A stretch of DNA of 18,158 nucleotides, taken from contig VGBQ01000030.1 in NCBI GenBank assembly GCA_016870425.1, forward strand, positions 1-18,158. Reading direction: 5' to 3'. Of this stretch, positions 1-7,651 are shown one piece after another. Position numbers and translations under genes: made by a program. Source of the stretch: Actinomycetota bacterium (GTDB lineage Bacteria > Actinomycetota > Actinomycetes > S36-B12). The stretch's first letter is position 1. Every line of letters starts with the position of its first letter. The notes below the pieces were generated by a model. That model made no database searches. It had not been told where the DNA came from and saw only the letters and a list, made by a program, of their open reading frames with translations.

Positions 1-4
1 GCCG

Positions 5-490
5 TCAGGAGACGGTGCCCTCGTGTCCCGGAGGCAGCAGGGCCTCGACCGCCGCACCATCCCAGCGGGCTCCGTGACCGGTCACGATCGCCTCACGACC
101 GGCGTCGGCCGTCACGAGCGTGATCTCCAGTCGATTGTCGGCTAGGTGGTCCACGCGGCCCGCGCCCCATTCGACGACGGTGACGGCACCGACGAGATCG
201 AGGTCGAGGTCCTCGATCTCCGATGGACCGTGCAGACGGTAAGCGTCGACATGCAACAGGTCGATACCGCGATCCCCCGCCGGGTGGCGCCGCGCGATAA
301 CGAAGGTGGGGCTCGTGACCGCGCCGCGTACGCCGAGTCCCTCGCCGAGCCCTCGCGTGAAGGTCGTCTTGCCGGCACCAAGCTCACCCGTGAGCACGAT
401 GAGGTCACCCGCCCGCACGTGTGCGGCCACGGCGCGACCCCACGCGCGGGTGGCTTCGCCGTCAGCGAGGTGGATCGCGCGCCGCCCCAT
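5..490 (-). CDS. tsaE: TsaE, tRNA threonylcarbamoyladenosine biosynthesis ATPase
   Basis: 161 aa, the usual length for TsaE (YjeE), a cytosolic P-loop ATPase. With TsaB and TsaD it makes the t6A modification at position 37 of ANN-decoding tRNAs. Seen directly: Walker A GELGAGKTT at residues 35-43, the family motif SPTF at 60-63, the HVDAYRL stretch at 80-86 and VVEWG at 105-109, all in the family order. The ATG overlaps the stop of the upstream hydrolase by one base (TGATG), so translation is probably coupled. The stop lies 4 bases from the window edge. In actinobacteria tsaB, rimI and tsaD usually follow, so the operon very likely continues outside. Identification is firm. Confidence 0.95.
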   Translation of the reverse strand: MGRRAIHLADGEATRAWGRAVAAHVRAGDLIVLTGELGAGKTTFTRGLGEGLGVRGAVTSPTFVIARRHPAGDRGIDLLHVDAYRLHGPSEIEDLDLDLVGAVTVVEWGAGRVDHLADNRLEITLVTADAGREAIVTGHGARWDGAAVEALLPPGHEGTVS

Positions 491-1518
491 CAGCTCACGC
501 GCTCGACGAGAGCCCGCAGATGCTTATTGACATCCTCGGCCGCCTCAAGTGTGAGCATGTGGCCCACCCCCGGGAGGATGACCAACTCCGCCGATGGTGT
601 GTGCCGCACGATCTCGTAACTGTGACCGACGGGAGTGAGGAGGTCGGCGTCGCCCACCATGATGAGCAGATCGCATCGGTCCAGCACATGCAGGGCGCGC
701 ATCTTGTCGTGCCCCTGGAGCGCTGGGAGCAGGTCGGCGAGCACATCGACGGGCGTGCCATTGATGAGGTCGGCCACGATGCGGGTGCCATCAGGTGGCA
801 CCGTGGACCCGAAGGCATAGGCGCGCGTCACGAGCAGGCCTAGATCACTCGAGGAGCGTCGCGCTCGCTCGATGAGCCCGGACACCGGGCCCTGGGACTC
901 CAGGGCAGCACCGATGGAGGGGGCCATGCGGTGCGCGAGTCGCGCCACGGGGCGGGGCAGGCCCAGGTCAACATCGGCAATCCCGCCAGCGGAGGTGGCG
1001 AGCAGGGCGACACCGCGCACCCGGCCTCCGAAGATCTCCGGACGCTGGTCAGCCAGGGCCATGATCGTCATGCCACCCATCGAGTGGCCGACGAGCACGA
1101 CCGTGCCCTCAGGGGCCACGGCATCGAGCACGCAGCCCAGGTCCGCGCCCAGGCGCTCGATGGTCGTGCCCGGGACGCCCCGCTCGGATCCGCCATGCCC
1201 CCGCTGGTCCCACAGCACCACGCGCGCGATGCCGCGCAGTGCCTCGCGCTGACCCGGCCAGGAGTCCAGGGACAGGCCGTAGCCATGGCTGAAGATCACG
1301 GTCGGGGCGCCATCGGGGACATCCTGGATCTCCTCGATGACCCGGAGGGAGACTCCATCGTCAGTGACGACCTCATGCGTGACACCGGTGGCAGACTCAA
1401 TGCCGACGAATTCTCGCGCCTGCAGCCGACGCGTGGCGAGTCGCTCAGCCAGCGCACCCGCGGCCACGCCCGCCGCGAGAATGCCGAGGGCAGCGAGACC
1501 CCTGCCCGGACCAGCCAT
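490..1518 (-). CDS. alpha/beta-hydrolase with N-terminal membrane anchor, substrate unknown
   Basis: 342 aa from the chosen ATG. A GTG two codons upstream (1524) is open, but GAGGAG lies 5 nt before the ATG and abuts the GTG, so the ATG is preferred. An Ala/Gly/Leu-rich hydrophobic stretch at about residues 8-25, followed by RLATRR, suggests a signal anchor with the catalytic part either tethered or exported. Fold markers: oxyanion SHGYG (77-81), DQRGHG (104-109), nucleophile elbow GHSMG with Ser146, acid in GDADLLTP (probably Asp292) and His320 in GVGHM. This is a complete Ser-Asp-His triad, so an active esterase, lipase or peptidase-like enzyme is likely. A hydrolase between alr and tsaE is a common actinobacterial arrangement as I recall it, but I know of no firm substrate. 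It sits 2 nt after alr and overlaps tsaE by one base. Confidence 0.85.
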   Translation of the reverse strand: MAGPGRGLAALGILAAGVAAGALAERLATRRLQAREFVGIESATGVTHEVVTDDGVSLRVIEEIQDVPDGAPTVIFSHGYGLSLDSWPGQREALRGIARVVLWDQRGHGGSERGVPGTTIERLGADLGCVLDAVAPEGTVVLVGHSMGGMTIMALADQRPEIFGGRVRGVALLATSAGGIADVDLGLPRPVARLAHRMAPSIGAALESQGPVSGLIERARRSSSDLGLLVTRAYAFGSTVPPDGTRIVADLINGTPVDVLADLLPALQGHDKMRALHVLDRCDLLIMVGDADLLTPVGHSYEIVRHTPSAELVILPGVGHMLTLEAAEDVNKHLRALVERVS

Positions 1519-1520
1519 GC

Positions 1521-2639
1521 TCACTCCTCGACGTAGCGACGCGGCACGCGCGCGCCCACGCGTGTGACGATCTCGTAGCCGATGGTGTCATCCCACGCTG
1601 CCCACTCCTGCGCGGTGGGCTCACCCGAGCCGCCCGTGCCCCACACGACGACCTCATCGCCAGCAGTCACGGGAGCCTCGCCGACATCGACCACCACCTG
1701 GTCCATCGCAATGCGCCCGACGACCGGATGGCGCTGTCCGCCGATGAGCATCTGAGCACCCCGCGCCGTGCGCGGCAGGCCGTCGCCGTAGCCGATGGGC
1801 ACAAGCGCCAGGGTGGTCTGCCGTGGCGCACGCCAGGTGAGGTTGTACGACGCACCGTGCCCCTCGGGCACGCGCTTGGTGGCTGCCACCGTGCCGCGCA
1901 GCGTCATCACCGGGCGCAGGGAGCCGAGGTCGATGCGTGGTCCCGGGGGGACGCCGTACGTCGCAATGCCCAGCCGCACCAGGTCGTAGCGCGTGTCGGG
2001 CCGACTGAGCGCGGCCCCGCTGGAAGCCAGGTGGCGCACCTGCGGGTGTACGCCGGCCCGCTCCGCCTCCGCGAGCGCATGCTCGAATGCTGCGATCTGC
2101 TCGTCCGTCTCCGGGGCGTCCGGGATGTCGGCACTCGCGAGGTGGGACCACACGCCGACCACGTCGATGTCAGGTGACGCCACCGCCGCGGCGAGGAGGT
2201 CCGACCAGGAGCCGGGCGCGCACCCACCGCGTCCAAGTCCGGTGTCAATCTTCAGGTGCACGCGGGCCACGCGTCCGCATGACCGGGCAGCCGCAGCGAT
2301 GTCATTGAGCATGCCCAGGCTTCCCGCGCTGAGATCGACATCGGCTGCGATGCAGGTCGCGAGATCAGGATCACCGGGGGCATAGAGCCACGCGAGGATG
2401 CGCCCGGTGTCACCGGCAGTGCGCAACCGCAGTGCTTCCGACGGCAGGGCTACCCCGAGCCAGGGCACCCCTGCTTCCCTCGCCACTCGCGCAATCTCCA
2501 CCGCTCCATGGCCGTAGCCGTCAGCCTTGACGATGACCATGCGCGCCACCTCGGGTCCGCCGCAGGCCGGTCCCAGGAGGTAGTCAAGATTCGATCGCAA
2601 TGCGGCGAGGTCGATCACCGCTTCGGCGCGCGCGCCCAT
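1521..2639 (-). CDS. alr: Alanine racemase
   Basis: 372 aa. PLP enzyme that interconverts L- and D-alanine and supplies D-Ala for the peptidoglycan stem peptide. Seen: VKADGYGHG with the PLP lysine at residue 38, HLASSG (203-208) and RLGIATYGV (about 222-230) of the PLP-phosphate and barrel region, GASY with the catalytic tyrosine at 265, and VGRIAMDQ (307-314) in the C-terminal beta domain. Lys38 and Tyr265 sit where the family has them (Lys39 and Tyr265 in the Geobacillus enzyme). A GTG 12 nt upstream (2651) is open. The ATG is preferred because GGTGAGG lies 6 nt before it and the family N-terminus begins near here. The start is one base after the nnr stop (TGAGATG), so the two are probably translationally coupled. 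Confidence 0.96.
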   Translation of the reverse strand: MGARAEAVIDLAALRSNLDYLLGPACGGPEVARMVIVKADGYGHGAVEIARVAREAGVPWLGVALPSEALRLRTAGDTGRILAWLYAPGDPDLATCIAADVDLSAGSLGMLNDIAAAARSCGRVARVHLKIDTGLGRGGCAPGSWSDLLAAAVASPDIDVVGVWSHLASADIPDAPETDEQIAAFEHALAEAERAGVHPQVRHLASSGAALSRPDTRYDLVRLGIATYGVPPGPRIDLGSLRPVMTLRGTVAATKRVPEGHGASYNLTWRAPRQTTLALVPIGYGDGLPRTARGAQMLIGGQRHPVVGRIAMDQVVVDVGEAPVTAGDEVVVWGTGGSGEPTAQEWAAWDDTIGYEIVTRVGARVPRRYVEE

Positions 2640-2640
2640 C

Positions 2641-4155
2641 TCAGGCCTCACCCCCGCGGCGCACCAGGGCGATGGCGTCCGGGATCGCCGCGATGATGTC
2701 CGGCGCGGTCACGGGGCGGCCTCCCTGGGCTGCCAACCGGCCCGCGAGACCGTGCAGGCCGACCGCGGCGGCCGCGATGCCCGCCGCCTCATCGGCGTCC
2801 ACGTCACCGCGAGCCGCACCTCCTGCGAGCAGTGCACCGAGAAGACCGGAGAGCACGTCACCGCTGCCGGCTGTGCCGAGATCGGCAGTGCCCCAGCTGT
2901 CGATGTACGCCGCCCCATCCGGGGACGCGATGACTGTGCCCGGTCCCTTGAGCACCACGACAGCCCCGAGTTCGCGGGCGGCATGCCGTGCACTGCCCAG
3001 GCGGTCCTGCGATGCGCCATCGCCGATGGCATAGCCCAGTGCGGCGAACTCGCCCTCGTGCGGGGTGAGCACGGTGGGATGGTGTCGCGCGGCGAGCGCT
3101 GCCGACGGCTCGGGCTCGCGCAGCATCCGGAGCGCATCGGCGTCGACGACGACGGGCGCCTCGACGGCGAGCACGTCGCACAGCACCCGCTGACCATCCA
3201 CGTCAATGCCGAGGCCGGGGCCGACCACCCATGCGGTCGTGCGTGCGACCGAGGCGGGAGCCGCCGAGGAGATGACGACGTCCCAGAACTCATCGACGAT
3301 CGTCTGGGCAAGCCCATCGCCTCGATCGAGGACGTGCACCATGCCGACGTTGCCCAGTCGGGCACTGCCGGTCGCCATGAACGCCGCACCGCGATAGCGG
3401 GAGCTGCCCGCAGCGATCCCTACGACGCCGCGCGAGTACTTGTAGTCCTCGGACCCCGGCTCGGGCACCGCATCGGCAAGGTCGAGCGCGTCCAGCGCAT
3501 GTAGGCCTGACACGGGCAGAGCGGCGCCCAGGCCGATGTCGACGAGCAGGATCGCGCCCGCGTGATCGCGACCGGGTGCGAGAAGCAAGCCCGGCTTGAG
3601 GCAACCGAAGGTCACGGTGGCGTCGGCGTCGATGACCGCCTCGGGGTCAGCGACCGCACCGGTGTCAGCATCGACCCCGGAGGGAACATCCACCGACACG
3701 ACGAGAGCACCTGAGCCAGCGACATGCGCCGCGCATCTCGCGGCTTCGTGACGCAGGGCGCCGCGGCCACCGATGCCGAGGATCCCGTCGATCACCAGGT
3801 CCGCGTGCGCGATTGCCGTCTCGATGCCGTCACCCGTCACGAGCGTGCCGCCCGCGCTGACGAAGGCCTGCCAGCCGCCGGCGTGAGCCCGCTCACCAAG
3901 AAGAATGGCTTCCGCGCGGGCGCCGCGTCGGGCGAGAAGCGCCCCGGCGTAGAGCGCGTCCCCGCCGTTGTTGCCACCGCCGATGAGCAGGACGACGCGC
4001 GCGCCCGCGAGACGCAGTCCGAGGTCGCGCATGAGCGTGGCGCAGGCATCGGCGAGCCCGGTGGCGGCCCGTTGCATGAGTGCACCCTCCGGAAGGGTCG
4101 CCATGATGGCTTCCTCGGCCGCGCGGACATCGGCGACGTCGTACACAGCCCTCAT
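2641..4155 (-). CDS. nnr: Bifunctional NAD(P)H-hydrate epimerase / ADP-dependent dehydratase
   Basis: 504 aa. Repairs hydrated NADH and NADPH: the N-terminal YjeF_N domain epimerises R- and S-NAD(P)HX, and the C-terminal ribokinase-like domain dehydrates S-NAD(P)HX using ADP. Epimerase domain (about 1-220): GGGNNGGDA at 59-67, LVIDGILGIG at 120-129 with the likely catalytic Asp123 and SVDVPSGVDADTG at 154-166. Dehydratase domain (about 230-500): LTPHEGEF at 363-370, VLKGPGTVI at 401-409 and GTAGSGDVLSG at 427-437, which carries the catalytic Asp. The open frame extends 41 codons upstream into glmS. The ATG at 4155 is chosen because it clears the glmS stop by 16 nt, has GGGGA 5 nt upstream and gives the family-like start MRAVYDVADVRAAE. 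The same gene lies between glmS and alr in Mycobacterium. Confidence 0.94.
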   Translation of the reverse strand: MRAVYDVADVRAAEEAIMATLPEGALMQRAATGLADACATLMRDLGLRLAGARVVLLIGGGNNGGDALYAGALLARRGARAEAILLGERAHAGGWQAFVSAGGTLVTGDGIETAIAHADLVIDGILGIGGRGALRHEAARCAAHVAGSGALVVSVDVPSGVDADTGAVADPEAVIDADATVTFGCLKPGLLLAPGRDHAGAILLVDIGLGAALPVSGLHALDALDLADAVPEPGSEDYKYSRGVVGIAAGSSRYRGAAFMATGSARLGNVGMVHVLDRGDGLAQTIVDEFWDVVISSAAPASVARTTAWVVGPGLGIDVDGQRVLCDVLAVEAPVVVDADALRMLREPEPSAALAARHHPTVLTPHEGEFAALGYAIGDGASQDRLGSARHAARELGAVVVLKGPGTVIASPDGAAYIDSWGTADLGTAGSGDVLSGLLGALLAGGAARGDVDADEAAGIAAAAVGLHGLAGRLAAQGGRPVTAPDIIAAIPDAIALVRRGGEA

Positions 4156-4171
4156 CGCGATCCCCGGTGCA

Positions 4172-6022
4172 CTACTCGACGGTGACGGACTTGGCGAGAT
4201 TGCGCGGCTGATCCACGTCGTGGCCCTTGACGGTCGCCATCGCACAGGCGAATACCTGCAGCGGCACCGTCGAGACAAGGGGTTGCATGAGCGTCGGGAC
4301 GGCAGGCACGCGGAAGATCACGTCGGCGTAGGGGGTCACCGACTCGTCTCCCTCTTCGGCGATGACGATCGTGCGCGCACCGCGGGCGCGCACCTCTTGG
4401 ATATTGGAAATGATCTTGCCGTGCAGCGATGCGCGACCCCGGGGCGAGGGCACGATGCACACCACCGGCACGCCCTCCTCAATGAGCGCAATGGGACCGT
4501 GCTTGAGCTCTCCCGCGGCGAAGCCCTCGGCGTGCATGTAGGCGAGTTCCTTGAGCTTCAGCGCGCCCTCGAGAGCAACCGGGTAGCCCACATGGCGGCC
4601 GATGAAAAGCACGGAAGTAGCGTCGACGAGCTCGCGCGCGAGGGCCTGCACACCCTCGCTCGTGTCCAGGGTGAGGTCGACCGCCTGGGGCATGTCGGCC
4701 AGGTCGGTGAGCACGCTGCGGATCTCATCGCCGAACATGTTGCCGCGCACCTGCGCGAGGTAGAGCCCCACGAGATAGGCGGCGACGATCTGGGTGAGGA
4801 ATGCCTTGGTCGAGGCGACAGCAATCTCGGGCCCGGCGTAGGTGTAGAGCACCGCATCGCATTCGCGCGGGATCGTCGAGCCGACCGTGTTGCAGATGGC
4901 CAGTGCCTTGGACCCCTGCTCGCGCGCGTAGCGCAATGCCATGAGGGTGTCCATCGTCTCGCCAGACTGCGAGATGGCGATGGTAAGCGTGCGGCCGTCG
5001 ACAATGGGGTCGCGGTAGCGGAACTCGCTCGCCAACTCGACATCGACGGGGATGCGCGTCCAGTGCTCGATGGCGTACTTCGCGACCAGGCCCGCGTGGT
5101 ACGCCGTACCGCAGGCGACGACCACGATCTTGTCGATCTCTCGGAGCTCAGCGTCAGTGAGGCGCATCTCGTCGAGGTGGAGGCGCCCATCGCGGGCCAC
5201 GCGACCGCGCAGTGAATCGGCCACCGCCTTGGGCTGTTCAGCGATCTCCTTCAGCATGAAGAGGTCATAGCCACCTTTCTCGGCGGCCGCGGCATCCCAG
5301 GTGACCGTGAAGGGCTTGGCTTCGACGACGTGGCCGTCGAAGTCCGTGATGACAACCGCGTCGCGTGAGATCTGCACGACCTGGTCCTGGCCGAGCTCGA
5401 GGGCCTCACGCGTGTGGGCGACGAAAGCGGCCACATCGGATGCGAGGAAGTTTTCGCCCTGACCCAGCCCGACGACAAGCGGAGAGTTGCGGCGTGCGGC
5501 GACGACGACGTCGATGTCATCCGCGACGACGGCCACAAGGGTGAAGGCGCCCTCGAGTTGCCGACAGGTACGGCGCATCGCCTCGGCGAGGTCTCCATCG
5601 CAGCGCGGGAGCTCGGCAGCGAGCAGGTGCGCGACCACCTCGGTGTCGGTCTCCGAGGTGAGGACAACTCCTGCTGCCGTGAGCTCGTCGCGGAGCTCCG
5701 CGAAGTTCTCGATGATGCCGTTGTGGATGACCGCGACGGTGCCGTCCTCGCTCACATGCGGATGGGCATTGACATCGGTCGGTCCACCGTGCGTCGCCCA
5801 ACGGGTGTGGCCGATGCCGATGGTGGCGGCCTCCAGGGGGTCCTCGCCGAGCAGGGATTCGAGGTTGGCCAGCTTGCCGGCCTTCTTGCGCACATCCAAC
5901 CTGTTGCCCGTGACGACGGCGACTCCGGCGGAGTCGTAGCCGCGGTACTCCAGGCGGCGGAGGCCTTCGACCACTACCTCAAGTGCCTGCTTCTCGCCGA
6001 CGTAACCCACGATCCCGCACAT
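4172..6022 (-). CDS. glmS: Glutamine--fructose-6-phosphate aminotransferase (isomerizing)
   Basis: 616 aa. Makes glucosamine-6-phosphate from fructose-6-phosphate and glutamine, the first committed step to UDP-GlcNAc for peptidoglycan. The start must be the ATG at 6022: it gives MCGIVGYVG, whose Cys2 becomes the N-terminal nucleophile after Met removal. The longer open frame upstream lies in non-coding DNA. Glutaminase domain: GHTRWATHG 71-79, NGIIEN 101-106, Asp127. Two SIS domains follow, with ACGTAYHA 303-310, SQSGET 351-356 and HAEGFAAGELKHGP 497-510. The C-terminus DQPRNLAKSVTVE is the family's closing motif. There is no good Shine-Dalgarno; a TANNNT hexamer 7 nt before the ATG suggests a leaderless transcript. 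It leads the glmS-nnr-alr-hydrolase-tsaE operon. Confidence 0.98.
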   Translation of the reverse strand: MCGIVGYVGEKQALEVVVEGLRRLEYRGYDSAGVAVVTGNRLDVRKKAGKLANLESLLGEDPLEAATIGIGHTRWATHGGPTDVNAHPHVSEDGTVAVIHNGIIENFAELRDELTAAGVVLTSETDTEVVAHLLAAELPRCDGDLAEAMRRTCRQLEGAFTLVAVVADDIDVVVAARRNSPLVVGLGQGENFLASDVAAFVAHTREALELGQDQVVQISRDAVVITDFDGHVVEAKPFTVTWDAAAAEKGGYDLFMLKEIAEQPKAVADSLRGRVARDGRLHLDEMRLTDAELREIDKIVVVACGTAYHAGLVAKYAIEHWTRIPVDVELASEFRYRDPIVDGRTLTIAISQSGETMDTLMALRYAREQGSKALAICNTVGSTIPRECDAVLYTYAGPEIAVASTKAFLTQIVAAYLVGLYLAQVRGNMFGDEIRSVLTDLADMPQAVDLTLDTSEGVQALARELVDATSVLFIGRHVGYPVALEGALKLKELAYMHAEGFAAGELKHGPIALIEEGVPVVCIVPSPRGRASLHGKIISNIQEVRARGARTIVIAEEGDESVTPYADVIFRVPAVPTLMQPLVSTVPLQVFACAMATVKGHDVDQPRNLAKSVTVE

Positions 6023-6029
6023 GGGAGCC

Positions 6030-6035
6030 AGGGTA
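6030..6035 (-). promoter_or_regulatory. Candidate -10 element for a leaderless glmS transcript
   Basis: On the minus strand TACCCT (TANNNT) is followed by 7 bases and then the glmS ATG, so transcription would start at or one base before the A of ATG. The absence of a clear Shine-Dalgarno fits. No convincing -35 is visible (GGACTC at 17-nt spacing is poor). Leaderless mRNAs are common in actinobacteria. Confidence 0.35.
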
Positions 6036-6131
6036 CGCGTCCTGCGCCGGTGGAGTCCGGATGACGCTCTCGACCGGGGCGAGACTGCTCTGACCGGGCG
6101 ACTACCGCCTCCACAGTGCCCCCGCGCTCCA

Positions 6132-6187
6132 AATGCGACCGTTAACGGCACCGGGCAGCCACCAGAAGTGCCGTTAACGGTCGCATT
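6132..6187. repeat. Perfect 20-bp inverted repeat with 16-nt spacer
   Basis: Arms 6132-6151 and 6168-6187 are exact reverse complements, with spacer 6152-6167. Each arm contains the self-complementary decamer CCGTTAACGG (6139-6148 and 6171-6180), centre to centre 32 bp. No T-run follows on either strand, so a classical intrinsic terminator is unlikely. Possible readings are a REP/BIME-like repeated palindrome, a double operator, or a cruciform or transcript hairpin between glmM and glmS. Confidence 0.9.
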
Positions 6188-6254
6188 CCGATAGGCGCGT
6201 GTCCACGGGCGGCATCTCTCCGCGCCGGATGTCATCCACAGCAGGAGTCGTGTC

Positions 6255-6270
6255 ACCGCCTACTGGCGGT
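6255..6270 (-). terminator. Short hairpin after glmM, possible terminator
   Basis: Perfect 6-bp stem with a tetraloop (ACCGCC-TACT-GGCGGT on the plus strand), 9 bp past the glmM stop codon. It has no U-rich tail, so it would be at best an actinobacterial-type U-less terminator or an mRNA 3'-end stabiliser. Confidence 0.35.
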
Positions 6271-6279
6271 CGCGGCCGC

Positions 6280-7641
6280 CTACCCGCTGATCGACAAAGA
6301 AGCACGCACCGCGTCTGCGATCGCCTCGGCAGCGTCCTGGGCCGCCTCAGCCGTCGGCGCCTCGACCATCACGCGCACGAGCGGCTCGGTCCCCGACGGG
6401 CGCAGCAGCACCCGACCCTCGGCGCCGAGCTCACGTTCGACCACCTCGACCACGGCCGCGACCTCGGCGCTCTCCGCGAGACGTGATCGGTCCACGCCCT
6501 CGACGTTGATGAGGACCTGGGGCAGCCGCCTCATGATCGCAGCGAGGTCCTTCAGGCTGGAGCCTGTTTCTGCCATGCGATCCAACAGGGCCAGGGCCGT
6601 GAGCACACCATCGCCGGTCGTGGCTCGGTCGAGCATGACGACGTGGCCGCTTTGCTCACCCCCCAGGGCAAATCCCCGCTCCCTCATCTCCTCCAGAACG
6701 TAGCGATCTCCCACGGCAGTGGCCACCATGGTGATTCCCTGCTCCTCCATGGCGATGCGGAAACCTAGGTTGGACATGACCGTGGCAACCACCGTGTCGC
6801 GTGCGAGCGTTCCGCGATCACGCATGGCGGTGGCAAGAATGGCCAGGATCTGGTCACCGTCGATGACATTGCCTTCCGCGTCGACAGCCAGGCACCGATC
6901 GGCATCACCGTCATGCGCGATTCCAATGTCGGCACCGTGCTCGACCACCGCAGCGATGAGATCGTCAAGGTGCGTGCTTCCGCAGCCCTCGTTGATGTTC
7001 AGGCCATCAGGCGACGCATGGATCGCCAGGACGTCAGCACCGGCACGGCGCATAGCCTCGGGCGAGACGATGGACGCAGCGCCGTTGGCGCAGTCCACGA
7101 TGACGGACAGTCCGGCCAGTGGCGTGGTGACGACACCGAGGACGTGGTCGACGTATTCCCGGCCTGCGGTGGGAAGGGGCCGGACCCGGCCAACACCACT
7201 CCCGACGGGACGATCCCAGGCCTCGAGGAGGCGTGCCTCGATATCGTCCTCGATCGCATCGGGCAGCTTGAAGCCCTGCGCATCGAAGAACTTGATCCCG
7301 TTATCCGGCATGGCGTTGTGCGATGCCGAGAGCATCACGCCCAGGCTCGCCCCGTGGCGCTCGGTGAGATAGGCAATGGCCGGCGTAGGCAGCACCCCGG
7401 CCAGGAGTACGTCGACCCCCGCGCTCGCCAGACCCGCGACCACGGCAGCCTCGAGGAACTCACCGCTTGCCCGCGGATCGCGTCCAACCACCGCGACAGG
7501 TCGTGGCCCGTCCAGGCCAGCACCGCCGGAATCGCCGAGCACGTGGGCTGCGGCGGCGGCAAGGGACAACGCGAGTTCGGCGGTGAGGTCGCGGTTGGCG
7601 AGTCCCCGTACGCCGTCGGTGCCGAAGAGGCGACCGCTCAC
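6280..7641 (-). CDS. glmM: Phosphoglucosamine mutase
   Basis: 453 aa. Converts glucosamine-6-P to glucosamine-1-P, the step between GlmS and GlmU on the way to UDP-GlcNAc. Seen: FGTDGVRG at 6-13, the phosphoserine loop SASHN at 105-109 (Ser107 is the phosphorylated residue), metal-binding DGDADR at 244-249, sugar-binding GGEQSGH at 327-333 and phosphate-binding RPSGTEP at 414-420. All four phosphohexomutase domains are present and the length is normal. The start is GTG at 7641, 10 nt past the rpsI stop, with GGAG 4 nt upstream and the family N-terminus SGRLFGTDG. The frame is open further upstream but that overlaps rpsI. It lies in the rplM-rpsI transcription unit, as in other actinobacteria. 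Confidence 0.97.
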   Translation of the reverse strand: MSGRLFGTDGVRGLANRDLTAELALSLAAAAAHVLGDSGGAGLDGPRPVAVVGRDPRASGEFLEAAVVAGLASAGVDVLLAGVLPTPAIAYLTERHGASLGVMLSASHNAMPDNGIKFFDAQGFKLPDAIEDDIEARLLEAWDRPVGSGVGRVRPLPTAGREYVDHVLGVVTTPLAGLSVIVDCANGAASIVSPEAMRRAGADVLAIHASPDGLNINEGCGSTHLDDLIAAVVEHGADIGIAHDGDADRCLAVDAEGNVIDGDQILAILATAMRDRGTLARDTVVATVMSNLGFRIAMEEQGITMVATAVGDRYVLEEMRERGFALGGEQSGHVVMLDRATTGDGVLTALALLDRMAETGSSLKDLAAIMRRLPQVLINVEGVDRSRLAESAEVAAVVEVVERELGAEGRVLLRPSGTEPLVRVMVEAPTAEAAQDAAEAIADAVRASLSISG

Positions 7642-7651
7642 GGCGCTCCGA

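Larger units (their letters stand above)
6023..6279 (-). other. glmM-glmS intergenic region (257 nt, no gene)
   Basis: No credible coding sequence is present. Going in the direction of transcription, it holds a short hairpin just after the glmM stop (6255-6270), a perfect 20-bp inverted repeat (6132-6187), about 95 nt with no obvious signal, and a candidate -10 element directly before the glmS ATG. It is the largest non-coding gap in the window and probably separates two transcription units. Confidence 0.7.

Noticed and set aside
1519..1524. GTG start two codons earlier for the hydrolase
   Set aside because: GAGGAG would directly touch this GTG, too close for initiation; the ATG at 1518 has the right spacing.
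3968..5215. 415-codon plus-strand open frame opposite nnr and glmS
   Set aside because: Antisense shadow of two conserved genes, with no family-like motif and no Shine-Dalgarno of note.
6023..6256. N-terminally extended GlmS (694 codons)
   Set aside because: Cys must follow the initiator Met to serve as the glutaminase nucleophile, so the extension cannot be part of the active protein, and it crosses the inverted repeat.
6023..6279. Possible glmS ribozyme/riboswitch in front of glmS
   Set aside because: The conserved catalytic core and multi-helix layout of the Firmicutes-type ribozyme are not visible, and the candidate transcript start leaves no leader at all.
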